From the NCBI GenBank assembly GCA_037074765.1, contig JBAMDO010000569.1:620001-684000 (forward strand): 64,000 nt of DNA, in the 5' to 3' direction. The notes under the pieces are model-generated. The model saw nothing but the letters and a program-made list of their open reading frames with translations, was not told where the DNA came from and searched no databases. A program made the translations under genes and the position numbers. Within the stretch, counting starts at the first letter, position 1. Each line of letters begins with the position of its first letter. Source of the DNA: Mansonella perstans (lineage: Eukaryota > Nematoda > Chromadorea > Rhabditida > Onchocercidae). Below are positions 24,301-36,527 of this stretch, piece by piece.

Positions 24301-27300
24301 CATGTTAATATCATCATTGGTAAGCTGTTCGATCTTCTTCGGATAGCTTTTCGCCATCGTATTAAATGACAAATTAAAGATAGCCAAATTATGTTCCTAG
24401 AAAGAAAGAAAAGATACAAATATACTAAGATACAAATATAAACAATACAAATATACTAAGACACACATCAATTTATTAAATTTTAATTTTTAAATTGATG
24501 AAAATTTATGAAAAAGATAATCATTCCAATTAGTCTGAATCAATTGTTCTTTCAGTCTTTTTAATTAAATATATCTCGTAATTTGGCATTTGTAAATTAT
24601 ACTATATAATAATTTAAAACAAAAAATAAATGTTCATCGTACTACGAAGACTCGGAAAATTTTACTTCGATATTAATTTACTTGCAAATTATAAAACTTT
24701 TCACAAATTATTCATCTATTCAATTATTTCTGTATAGATTTTTTCATTGTATGAATTTAATTAATAAATTTGAAAATTGCACCTTTTGTTCCTTTTCAGT
24801 TTCCGTCTTATAATTACCAAGCCAATCAGCGATGAAAAGATTTAATTCACTTCGACTACGTCCATTTCGACTACTGCCCCAAACAATGCGTTGACCAGTT
24901 GGATCAAACATTGGAAAAGCATCAAATCCACCTTCATTGAATGTTATCTGTTATGAAGTTTGCCTTTATTTTTTTTCTTGATCAACATTTTTCACTCACG
25001 AGAACTTTAAGCATAATTCGTTAATTTCCTTTAACAAACAAAGATATCATCACTTGATAATGTTTTGTTTTAAATTTCCGGATATTTCTCAGTTCTTTTT
25101 TAAATAATAAAACAAATTGTAAATGGTGTAAAATTTCTGGTGTAAAAATGGGTAAATTTCTTACCCGTTCAATATTTGCACCCAATTCATCAGTCACATA
25201 CAAATTAAATGCTCCAAAATGACCACCAGTTTCATTAAAATTTGAACTAAAGATAATGTGACGATTATCTGGCATATAAAATGGAGCCCAATTGGAACCA
25301 CCAAGAGATGTAACCTTTTTTAAGCCACTACCATCAATATTAATTGTATAAAGTTCCATTTCAAGTGGTGACACTAAATTGTAGCTGAAAATATTGCGTT
25401 GCAGAATATAATTTAAAAACAAATAAGTGAGACGAAATTAAACTAATAAAATAAAATGTTTAGAATGTTAAATATAAAATGGTAAGTTTTCATCAGAAAA
25501 TTTATGGTTAATCCTATCAGAATGTAATTACGATGATAATATTACGATAATAATAAAAATAATTAAAATAAATATAGATACGAGAGCAAATCTTTGTATG
25601 TTTGAATCTTTTCGCTAGTATTCGGTCTTGATGCACGGAAAACAATTTTAGATCCATCAGGGCTGAAAAATGGCCCACCATCATAACCAAGTTCATTCGT
25701 TAACTGAAATAAATTGTATGCCACAATTTATAGCTTATTATCATTAAACAAATATTCCAATAATTAAAAAAAAATTGAATGAGATTTATATTATAAGTAT
25801 CTATTATTGATCCATCAAACTGACTAATAGGCAAATTGAAACTGTTGTTATAAAGCATCGATAAAAAATAATGTTAAACCTGCTTTGGTTCTGTTCCATC
25901 CGAATTCATAATCCAAATTTCTGGATCACCACTTCTTAATGAAGTAAATACAATTTTTCGGCCATCCGGTGAAACAGCTCCTTCTGCATCATATCCTGCT
26001 GTATCAGTTAAACGAGTTATGATTGTACCAAACTCATTTACCTATAATTTCCTTATAACTGGATAGATAATTTCAAAAACAAAAATCGTAGGAAAAATTA
26101 ATTTCAAGGTGGAAATTTTATTTTCCTTATAATTGAAAGTTTTTAAAAAGAACCTTAAAAATATCGTACTCCGGAAATAGATCCCACGTATAACTCGTAT
26201 TACCTGTAAACGAAGTTTGATCATCCTTTACTACCTTAGTAACAGTACAATAAAAGATTCATGCAAAAGGCAAAATATTACATTACCTGTTATTACATTA
26301 CCAAAAATAAAATAAAAGTAAAGCAACATATTTCAACAAAATAACCAATTCCAAAGTTTTAAAATTAAATGGTTCATTTCACTTGGAACTAATCAGTTCT
26401 CAATTTTTACTTTAAATTCTTCCATTTTATTATTTCATTGCAACATTTTACAATCTTACTGCTCAGCATAATAAAAATAATTTCACATAGTAAAGGGAAA
26501 AGTATTAACAAAAATTTAATATAGAAAGATATAAATGAAATTGAAGTAGGCAAATCTAGTACTGGCATTAGATCAAAATATGGAATTAAATATAAACTGT
26601 GAAATTTCAAAATTTACTTCGCTTAGAGAAAACATACAGGATATTTATTCACCTAGAGATAACATACAGGATATTCCAGAGTTATATACAAGATATTTAT
26701 AACTTTTGGAGATCATTACTTACATAAATGCCTTAAATGTGGATCTGTTTTAGCACGCTCCGTTTGACATGTCTTTGTTGGGCAACTTTCAATATTAATT
26801 GATGAGGTGAAATTTGCATGTTGGAAAGTTCCTGCATATATCATGTGACGATTGTCTGGATAAAAATAGGAACAAGTACAGGCTCCGATACCTGAAATGA
26901 AGTTTGTTTTCGATTGAAATTATCCATTAAATAAGATGATGGAACAAATTTTACTGGATAAATAGACATTAGTATATAATTGCAAATAAATTTAAAAGAA
27001 AAAGAATCAAATCAAAACAACAAAAATTAAAAAAATAGAATTTAAACTTAAAAAAAAGATAAGAAAGCATGAGAAAGTGAAAAGCATTAATAGAGCAAGA
27101 GCGTAACTCTTAGAAATTTTATAATTCTATGAATGATTTTATAACATTAAAGAATAAACGATAACAAAAATAAAACGTGTATGAGGATAATTCAAAAATT
27201 CTAATTTTAAATTCGGAAATTAATTACCTAAAAATATCAACTTTCACCTGTGCTAATTCTTTGCGGGATTTGTTTTTCCGGTGGGATAGTTAAGTCAAGC

Positions 27301-28128
27301 TTATAAATCTGCAATTTCATTGAAATTATTCAAGATTCAATTTCAATGAGCAAAATTACTTTTTAGAACATGAATTCATTTTTACTTTAGCTTTATTTAA
27401 TGGACTTCCAAATCATGAAAAATCCAAACAGAAGACTTCATTGTGATATGAATGTTGAAACAAAATTTGATTCAGTGACAGATTTTAGACTTTGCTGACA
27501 GTAAATGCGGAAAAAAAAGAGCTGAAACTGCAAACAGAAATGATGTAAGACAGAAATTTCCATAGTTAAAAAATCATTTCCATTATCCGAAATACGATAT
27601 CAAATAAAAGTTAACTGAAAATTAAAATACTGAAAGAAAATACCTGATCACAAGATGTACCATATTCCAATATGCCAGCTGCTTGAAATGTCAGCCAATT
27701 ACCATCAAAACTTAAAATATCGATGTGATATTACAATTGAAATTTTGAAAGAGAAAAAAAGCGCGAATTACAAGAAAGGGAAAAAAATAAACTTGGAAAA
27801 CTTACTAAGAAAATTTTTCAATCAATTAATTTATCGATGTCTTTTAATTTATTATTCTTGCAGGATCGATGATAACTAGCATAGAATTTTAATAGAATTT
27901 TAAGTAGTGTAATTTTTTTTTTTCAAAAAAGATATGAAAAAAAAAAATTCTGCCGAACATTTAGTGAATTACGATAATGAAGATTAACCTAAAATATCCT
28001 TCAGCATTTTGTCCACCGAATGTTAGTTGACGAATATTGCTGAGATGATTTTCACCCGGAAAATGAAGTTCCGCAAAAGTAACTGCAGTGGCTAATAGAA
28101 AATACGAAATAATATTAAATAAATGCAT
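21376..28128 (-). CDS. Secreted TolB-like (PD40 beta-propeller) protein, two tandem halves
   Basis: Eighteen exons with consistent phases give 736 residues: 27989-28128, 27644-27710, 27248-27308, 26724-26891, 26154-26203, 25880-26041, 25582-25703, 25165-25384, 24783-24947, 24287-24396, 23863-23929, 23716-23770, 23406-23552, 22969-23064, 22600-22715, 22153-22277, 21680-21884 and 21376-21510. The start MHLFNIISYFLLATAVTFA is a signal peptide. PD40 motifs include SPDGRKIVFTSLRSGD, FFSPDGSKIVFRASRP, LSPDGRFIVFHASRP and YTINIDGSGLKKVT. Residues 1-385 (exons 1-9) and 386-736 (exons 10-18) are homologous exon by exon; exons 2 and 11 are both 67 nt. The last intron starts with GC instead of GT. As I remember it, the closest pattern is a family of exported bacterial TolB-like proteins (IRQLTFGG, C-terminal IADW). 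Ligand or partner unknown; likely extracellular. Confidence 0.9.
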
Positions 28129-29499
28129 GAAGTGAGATTCTAGAAAATATTACCATTAAGCTACATTCATAGAATTAAAAAATTAAAAAGGATCTCTTCT
28201 CGATATTTGAAAATGTCAAAAGAATCATTTTTCATTTCTTTGAAGAATTAGAAAGCTGAAAAATTCAAAACTTTGCTGTCAAAATGGTAGAAAAACGAAT
28301 TGCTAATCGGAATATCCACGGTAAATGGAAGCTTACCAAAATCAAAAAAAGTTTTGGGAGAATTTAGCCCATTGTGCTATAATTGCAGATTATCGAAATC
28401 AAAAGAGGAATTTCAGAGAATTGAAACATTTAGTTCTGGTACATCTCATAATACTACCACTCAAATAAATAAAAACATTTAAAATTATTTGAAGTATTTG
28501 ATAATACTCTGATTATGAATGATTTTTTGAAAATTTTTTGATTATAGATGGATATTTTGTCGAAGCATTTTAAGCAAAGAAATGAATAGAACTATGAAAG
28601 GAATAGAAATGGTTCAATTAAATATTTTCATTTCAATCGCTACAAAATACGGCACCCCTCGCTGCTGACATCAATAAAATTGAAATTTCCGTAAGGCTTT
28701 TGTAAAAAGTTTAATTATAAAAATAAGGAAGCAAAATGCCTGCTTAACTTATCAATGCGTGAAGTGTTCGTTCTCATCGGAATATTTAAGCAAATAAAAA
28801 ATTCTGCTGCATACGTCGGAAATCCACAAAATAATAAATTCTTCTCAGTTTTTGAAAATATAAGATGCAAAACAAACAAAGGGAATACTTCATCAAAGTA
28901 TTGTAGAACATCAAAAATAATAATTTCTTTTAGTTTTTTTTTTTTTTTTTTTGAACAGATAACAAAAGCAAGCAGTGAGATACCGAAGTACTTTTCAGAA
29001 TCACCAAGTTTGAGTTTTGGTAATGTTCAATTCCAATAAATATATTTTAGAAACGAAAACAGTACGAGACTAAATTGGGCCAATCAGTTACAATCAGTTG
29101 GCTAGTTTATATTTTTATAATTTACAAAAGATTAAAATTACCAATGAATTAAACTAAACCGCTATTTTTGCCACCCACATTCGGAAAAGGGCTAAGTGCA
29201 ACAAATAAATAGTTCTGACAGCGCTATTCCGGAAAGGGAAAGGAAATGTATACGGAAATGCATATAAGGAATATGACTAAAGAATTTAATATCAACAGAT
29301 AAATTAATTGCCAATCTTTATTGAATCTTTATTAAAAGAAAGCCAATCTCGGAGTGCAATTATTCACACATGCACCAACCAAGAAGGAATATTTATTAGC
29401 ATAGCTTTTATTTACCAATATAATTCCAGATTATTATACGTGATGTTGGTATCTTATACATAATTCTTATACATAACGCAGTATGATATAATGAACTAG
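28129..29499. other. Intergenic, 1.4 kb
   Basis: Lies between aps-3 and the TolB-like gene, both on the minus strand, and should contain the TolB-like promoter and the aps-3 3'UTR. The ORFs present (for example 28300-28482 and 28755-29039) lack splice signals or family character. A poly-T run lies near 28937-28951. Confidence 0.5.
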
Positions 29500-31596
29500 T
29501 CAGAATGGTTTTTTTATATTTGATAAATTGATATCAGCGAGTTTGAAATCTTTGATATGTTGAGATATGTTCATATTTTTCACAGCACTAACAGCCCGAG
29601 CTGGTGCTGCTGCAATGCCCGCCTAAAAAATATTCATAAATTCTTGATGATAATTTCGTATAAACAACGAATATTTCCAGTTAATTAATGATTACTTGAT
29701 GGAATGAGTAATACTGAACTTTTATGAAATAATTACCACTGAATTTTTATGGAATGACTGCTACTAAACTTCTTTAAAAACTAAAAACCTTATTCAAATT
29801 TCTTCTGATGCTCTGAAAAATATGCGAGTATTGCTTTATTGCTGGTTCTTAAATTTCGGATATAGAATATCAAAATAATGCAAACCTCTTCTTTTTTAAT
29901 CTTTTCTTGTTCTTGTATTCGCAAAAGAATTTCGCTCATATTTGTTTCCAGTACCATTCCTCCCATAATTAATTCATTGAGTATATGATGTACCTATGAA
30001 CAAATTTAAATAGGATTAAACAAACAATGCGGAAAACAAACGAAATGAACAAATTTGATAAATCAATTCAATAATTATAACTCCTTAAATTAACTAGAAT
30101 TTTGACGAAAACGTACTTTGTCAACGTGAAAGATCAAATCCAGCTCACAAACATTCTCGAAACAACGATCCAATGTTTCAACAAAAACCTACGAGAAATA
30201 CTACTATCATTAATATTTAACAAATCATTAACACAGTAAATGAAACATAAAGCATTTCATATCAGTGGAAGTTCCCCTTTTTCATATTATTAATGTTCAC
30301 TATGTTCGTGTATTCCACGCTTTTTAGTTGAATTAGGAAAAGGATAAGCAAATATCTGCTAGTCAAGAATACACCATGAAATTCACCTAGCATCCTTATT
30401 GCCTTTTAAATATTTAGCAAAACAAAAATTTCGTGTAAAAATCCAAGAATATATCGTGACATCAATTTAACATTTCTATTTGTTCTATTACAACTTCCAT
30501 TAATCACAGCAAAAGTAGAACTGTGCTACTTATCACTGCAACAGAATCACTACCCATATCATTGCTACTTATCACTGCAACAGAATCAGTACCCATATCA
30601 CTGCTACTTATCACTGCAACAGAATTGGTACCCATATTACTGTTATTTATCACTACAACAAAATTAGTACCCATATCACTGCTACTTATCACTACAACAA
30701 AATTAGTACCCATACCAATAACTACCTGTATTAAATCAAGAATGCCAAGTTCACTTTCCGATGAATCAACACAAAATACGAAATAAAGCGTAGCGTAATG
30801 TCGATATATTAGCTTATAATCAGATCCACCAATTAATGAGCCACCTTCCAAAAAATTGCAAACATTATCATCCCGTTTAGAAATCAGCTGGAATGTTTCG
30901 CGTACAATATGCTGTTGTTCTTCTTCAGACTACAAATATTACTTTATTATTTATAAATTTTAACAAATTACCACTAACTTTACAGTTATAATTTACTTTT
31001 TCAAAATTTTACGAAATGCTACAAAATTTTTCTTGATGTGGAAAAAATACAATTTCAATTACTGACTTGTAAAAATAAGCAGATTCGGAAAGCCTATGAA
31101 AGGTAAGCTTTATTAAAGCTATAAAGTATTAGAGTAATATGGTATTAAAGATATTAAAGCTATAAAGTAGTATTATATTAAATATATCAAATAATTTCAT
31201 TAAATTTTTTACTATTAATGAAAGTGACGGATTTTCACTAAAAATTTTCAACGGTAATTTCACTATTATTTCAGCTCTTTAACTTACTTGGCACCATATA
31301 AAAAGTATCATTTCACATATTCTCGACAAAAACTATCTGACCCAAGCTAATGTATGGTTTTTTCACTCAATTAAATTCTACCCTTCTATCATTAATTAGC
31401 AAAATTAGAAAATTGAATGGAAAAATTTAATTTTAATAAATAATTATTACTAATATCTAACTATTATCTAACTTTTTCAAAATTCATATGCTTCATGCTA
31501 AGTTTTTGCTTATTTTTTGTCACTTACATAATGAACATAAAACTTCAGCAAACGTGGCTTTCCATGATTATTGAATACCAAGATGGCTTTAATCAT
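29500..31596 (-). CDS. aps-3: AP-3 complex subunit sigma
   Basis: Five minus-strand exons: 31528-31596, 30726-30929, 30117-30188, 29886-29993 and 29500-29622, all phase 0. They give 191 residues against about 193 in human AP3S1. The protein starts MIKAILVFNNHGKPRLLKFY, continues with IVRETFQLISKRDDNVCNFL, YRHYATLYFVFCVDSSESEL and GGMVLETNMSEIL, and ends with APARAVSAVKNMN plus a short tail. It is the small chain of the AP-3 clathrin-adaptor complex, which sorts membrane cargo from endosomes and Golgi to lysosome-related organelles. Intron 2 carries a 39-nt minisatellite. The gene is divergent from rpl-39, and about 870 nt separate the two starts. Confidence 0.96.
30525..30720. repeat. 39-nt minisatellite, about 5 copies, in aps-3 intron 2
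   Basis: The unit CTACTTATCACTGCAACAGA plus 19 nt, ending in CCCATATCACTG, repeats five times with substitutions and no length change. Read on the minus strand, the units stay open in frame with the preceding aps-3 exon (13-residue unit, for example MGTNFVVVISSSD). Confidence 0.85.
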
Positions 31597-32467
31597 TCTT
31601 TCGAACAATTTCCTTTCCTTTTTCAAATTTTCGTTTCTTTACTGTTTTCGCTTCCATTCATTTATTAACATTGTTTTTCTAAAATAAATATTAAAATATT
31701 TACTTCATTGGATTTTCAATTGAATACTTCAAAAGAACTTAATTCTATTTTAGCTTAATATATATAAAGAACTTAATAATTCTATTTTAATTCTTTTTAA
31801 CTTAATTCTAAAGAACTTAATTCTATTTTACATGAGAAAATTGGAACTGAAAGACCTTTAACAAACATCTAATTTTAATAATTTTCCATCTAATTCTAAT
31901 AATTTCTAATTTAGCTATTAATATTAACTAAAAAGTTGATAATAAAATAAGTGCCAACGAATTACGAATTATGCATACACACACCAACGAGAAACAAAAG
32001 TGATCTCGCACTAAAATATCTATCTTTTCTGTTACTGGTTGGCATATGCTTATTGATCAATATTTAGGGCAGTCGTGGTTGGGTGCATGTTGTGTGGATG
32101 TTGGTTGACTTATTTTGAATTATATGTTAGGGTGTGTTACTTTTCGTCTTTGATGTAAAAGAGACTGAAATATATTATATGACGTACGTGAAATGTATTA
32201 TATGACGTACGTACGTGGTTTTATTTTTTTTTATGAATTTTAGTCTTTTAATACTTGTGTTTAATTATAAAAAGTCCACTGTTAAATATTTGTTGATTAT
32301 CCGTGTAATATAAAAAGACAAGAAAAAAAGAAACTGTACTTGATTACGTAATTCATTTCCGTATTATATGATACTGAAGTTAGACCACGTGAAAAATACA
32401 TGACGTTTGTGAAATTTTTTTTTGTTCTTATTTCAGTATTTGTGATTTCAAATAAGTGAGTGTTGCA
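31597..32467. promoter_or_regulatory. Divergent promoter region between aps-3 and rpl-39
   Basis: The 0.87 kb between the two divergent start codons. It contains two copies of TTATATGACGTACGT (about 32174-32213) and a third TGACGT near 32401. TGACGT is the core of CREB/ATF sites, so these are candidate shared elements. An acceptor-like TTATTTCAG ends at 32436, 31 nt before the rpl-39 ATG, and probably receives a spliced leader. Confidence 0.4.
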
Positions 32468-32949
32468 ATGGCGGCTCACAAAACATTCATTATTAAGCGT
32501 AAATTAGCAAAGAAAGCGAAGCAAAATAGGTAAGTATAACCATTTTCATTTGATCAAATTATCTATTCAAACTCTTTCTGTTATAAAATCAGTTTTTCTT
32601 AAATTTAACTGATTAACTTAATTTAATACCCTAATACCCTATTAACTTAATAATTGACTTAATGCTTAATTTGACGATTTTACTGCTGATCCATTCATTA
32701 TTTCAATCATATTTGATTGTTTTTTTCTCTTTACTTTTTCCAAGTAGTTTAATCCAAACAGGTTTACTTTTGATTTGATTTTTTTTTTTTTTTTTGACTT
32801 ATTTAAAGTATTCTATTTGTTATAGCGGCATGTCGTAACAATTTTGACATTGCAGACCGTTACCACAATGGGCTCGTATGAAGACAGGAAGTAAGATTCG
32901 TTACAATGCAAAAAGAAGACATTGGCGTCGAACAAAGCTGAAGTTGTAA
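32468..32949 (+). CDS. rpl-39: 60S ribosomal protein eL39
   Basis: Two exons, 32468-32529 and 32856-32949, split in phase 2 by a GTAAGT...TTGCAG intron. The product has 51 residues, the usual length. It reads [20 protein letters not shown] then [20 protein letters not shown] and ends RTKLKL. This very basic small protein lines the exit tunnel of the large ribosomal subunit. The upstream TTTCAG suggests SL trans-splicing. Confidence 0.97.
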
Positions 32950-33179
32950 GAATTCTATGGTCTTTTTCCTTTACTGCTGAAGAAATTGATGTTGAAATTG
33001 TTTGCTTATTGCTAACAAATAAAATTTTTTGTTATTCATTCAGCTGCATAATTAATCAATGCTTTTTGCTGAAAACAATTATAATTGCTGTTTGGCTTCT
33101 GGGTAAGCGACAGAAACAGAATTATTATACATTGCTTAGATAAACCATTAAATGATAAACTAGTAGGAATCTATTAATT

Positions 33180-33362
33180 ATGCCGGCCGGTACTAAATTA
33201 TGAAGATTCCACGCTGATGAATATCAGTTAATAAATTTATGAAACGTGTGAAGTCACGTATATAAAGCAATGCTATGTTATCAATTAGGATTGTGTGGAT
33301 TCCGTCTCAATGGCACGCGTTGCTTCATGTATTGGAAGCACCGGAAACGTGACAAGAAATGA
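33180..33362 (+). CDS. Possible micro-gene, 27 residues, two exons
   Basis: The ATG at 33180 starts MPA and runs into a weak donor (GCCG/GTACTA; exon 33180-33189). An acceptor (TATCAATTAG) precedes 33289-33362, which reads LCGFRLNGTRCFMYWKHRKR and ends DKK then TGA. The phases agree. The second exon has strongly coding-like, GC-richer sequence in an AT-rich setting. It could instead be the last exon of a gene whose first exons I do not see. No family is recognised. It lies 230 nt after rpl-39. Confidence 0.3.
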
Positions 33363-33959
33363 AGTTATAAGGTTAAATTACAAGTGCTTAGCATAGGTTT
33401 TAGACTATGTTTTTCAGTGAGCAGAACTTAATGTATCAATTGCTCATGTGAAACTCATGAATCCACACATATATTTGAATTCAATTGTGCTGTAGTGGAC
33501 GTTTCTTTAATTTCAAGATAATTCAATAGCCCCAACGTCCGCTATGTATTATATCAGATGTGATTATATGAATCGGTATAATTTTCACTTGACATATTAT
33601 GGTTTCATTAGCAACACAATTTGCATAGAAACTGAATGCCGGGGTTATCATGACGATAAACGTTATGATGACTAAATAAGGGTTCTGCACTGTATGCAGT
33701 ATCTGTACATTATCTCCCATAAATATCTTTCGTATTTTCTTTCGAATTCGTACTGGAAAAAATTGTCTATGTGTGAAGAGATTTCTTTGAAAATATTTTT
33801 ACTGCATTGAAGTAAAAAAGTAAAAAAATACACATCATAAAATGAACAGACAAAAACAGGAAAATTAGCAATTATAAGAAAAACATTAACGATGATTTTT
33901 TTTTTTGTTATCAAATTTCATTTGCTGAAATTTCCAATACAAACAAAGAAAAATTATAT
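33363..33959. other. Intergenic, 0.6 kb
   Basis: Between the possible micro-gene and the 3' end of nud-1. The overlapping minus-strand ORFs here look like chance frames. Nothing was assigned. Confidence 0.5.
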
Positions 33960-35172
33960 TCACGAAAATTTCGCTTGTGAAAAGTCCATTTCCGGATGCT
34001 GTTCCATAAATCTGAAATTAAACTCATTTTTCGAAAAACAAATCTCTTGCTATTGAGAATTTTAGACAATTTTTGGAGCCTAATCAGAACTTGAAATTAG
34101 AACCTCAAGGATTTTTTGAAGATGAAAAAAAACTTTAGGAACCTTTAAATCCTAGCTCACAGCACACTCGGAAATATCTAATATGCTTTAAAAAACTAAC
34201 GTTTTCAACAGATCTCGCTTCTTTTTCTCTTCCGATGTTGGTAATCCCAACTCTTTCTGCCTCTGATCATACATCATCTGAAAACAAAGCAAAATTTCTT
34301 CAACCGGACAAGAAGGATTTCAATTTACTCAAAGGTTCTTCTTTCCTCATGGTTAAATTTCATTCCATTTCAAAAATATTTTAGAGTACCTTTTCTACCA
34401 TTTGCCTTGTTTCACCATCCAAATCAGAAAGCTTCGAGTTTTCAGGTTGCACTTTTTTAGTGTTTATTTCCGGATCCGTTGTAATCAACCGATTCCACCA
34501 TTCCATACCGTTCATCTAAAATTTTCAGTTTTTTGATTTCACAATTCTGCCTCCGAAAAAAGCCAGTATTTTATGTGCCTTGCGTATATTTGCAATCCGT
34601 ATATTCAGACTATAGTTTTAGACGACTTAGACATTTATGCATAAAGTTCATGAACCTTCATTTACAGTTATGGTTTCACAAAAATAGCTGGGAAAAAAAA
34701 GAACCTTTTCTAAAGTAAGCACAACAGTCTTCCGGTCTTCTAGAACCCATGTTGCGCTTTCAACCTTTATAGCGGCACATAAAGAACCATCGATTATTGG
34801 CTCATGTCCCTGACAACAGAATAAATCACTCGAAACAGTAACTTCCAAAATTAATCATTATTTCATCTATTAATTTTTATGTTGCAAGAAACGCTGTATA
34901 AACTTGCAAATCCGTTCAATGACGGCTGAAATAATAAATAAGAACGGGAAATATTGTACAGGTAAAGGATACCAAAATGTAATTTCACAAAAACTCACCT
35001 TCAGACCGATTTTCAATTTTTCTTTACTGAATTCTACAATAACATCCTTTGCTTTCAACGGAAAACCAACTTTAAGTGGAACGCGAACCTACAACAAAGA
35101 CCTCAATGCTTATAAAGTCCTGAACATCTTCTTCATTCCTTCAAGTACTGTCAAAAAAGGCTGAAAATGTTC

Positions 35173-35203
<31 letters not shown>

Positions 35204-36527
35204 CATACCTCAACTTCACTCAATGTCTGCGTCCACTGATATTTCTCCAAATTACAACCATTACCAGCATTTGGTTTTAGTTTTCCTTTATCTTCCGGAT
35301 CTTCTTCTTCTTCACCATTTTCTTTATCCTTGTTTTTGCCATTCTCTGTAAAATTCATCTACGTTAAGTATTTATTTAACTGCCAGTAAATACGAACAAT
35401 ATTATCATTATTTATCAAAAAGACACTTGATACAGTGATAAAAAAAACCAGTGCAAGTTTGAAAGCAACCTTCAGTTGATGCAGTTTTTACGCTATTATT
35501 CTTCATCCTTTCCATTTCCTCAGCTTCTTCATCAGTAATTTCACGAATCCGTGGCTCATTCATCTCTGCTTCCTTTAAAAGGTATAATTTATGCAACTAA
35601 ATATGTCCAGTCATTTCCTACAGCATCTTTGGAACATGATATACATACCTGTGCAAGGATCTTTCAGATATGATCAAAAGCATTACCTACCTAAAAGTAC
35701 TTAAAAAATACAAAAGTAAACAAAATCACTATTTCACCCACATCTCATCTCTCCCATTTAATTTAGAGAATAAAATTTTAATTCTATAAATCAATTAACT
35801 GAAAAAAAAAAACTGGAAAGATTCTGTTACTCTCTTTTCCCACTCATCTTTATATTCCAAGCCAATAAAGAAATTAATACCTCTTTTGCTTTCTGTGCTG
35901 CTCGCCGTTCTTCCAAACGTTTTTGCTCTTCAACACGGCGTTTTTTTATTTCTTCGGCAACCTTTAAAACTGGCAAAAATATTACAGAAAATTTAAATCT
36001 TATAATTTTCTGTAAATTTTCTTATAATTTTCTGTAAATTTTTAAATCTTATTTTTTTTTTTAATTTATAATTTTCCTTTTTTTTGAACTCAATCGTTTC
36101 TATTCTTCCCTTGCAAGTTTTTACCTGTTTCGCCGATTCACTATGTTTATTAAATGCCTTTAAGACCATTTCTTTAGCAGCCGAGATACTAGCACCAGTG
36201 TAAAAATCTGTTTTTCGTGAAAGAAAACTGAAAATAAGTGAAAGCAAAAAAATACATAAAATGTTAAAATAAATGAAATTCATAGGAAAATGAATCTGTA
36301 AAATTTTAATTTAAACAATAAAATAAACTGAGTTCGGTTTATAACATTGCAAGTTTTTCTTTTTCACATGATTTAAAACTTTAAAAATCCAAGAAACAAT
36401 TTTTTTCTTAAGAAATTAATGGATAATCAAATTACCCGAATAATACATCCAAAAGCTGTGGCACTCCATTTTCCATTTGTTGAGCCAATCCGAGAAGAAT
36501 AGTATCGTATTTGCCGACTTCATCCAT
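33960..36527 (-). CDS. nud-1: Nuclear migration protein NudC
   Basis: Ten minus-strand exons: 36436-36527, 36125-36227, 35881-35961, 35470-35572, 35209-35345, 34999-35088, 34705-34809, 34390-34515, 34201-34277 and 33960-34011. Phases agree and give 321 residues, close to the worm and human proteins. The N-terminus has [19 protein letters not shown] charged, probably coiled-coil segment ([20 protein letters not shown]) and an acidic linker lead to the CS (p23-like) domain, about residues 155-265, from [16 protein letters not shown]. The end is [16 protein letters not shown]. NudC is an Hsp90 co-chaperone that stabilises dynein/LIS1 pathway proteins for nuclear migration and cytokinesis. Two acceptors read TTTTAAAG rather than TTTCAG. 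A TA dinucleotide repeat lies just inside intron 5. Confidence 0.96.
35176..35203. repeat. (TA)n microsatellite in nud-1 intron
   Basis: An uninterrupted TA dinucleotide run of about 14 units, adjacent to a nud-1 donor site. Confidence 0.9.

Noticed and set aside
28755..29039. 94-residue ORF between aps-3 and the TolB-like gene
   Set aside because: Contains a run of Phe from a poly-T tract and no family or splice evidence.
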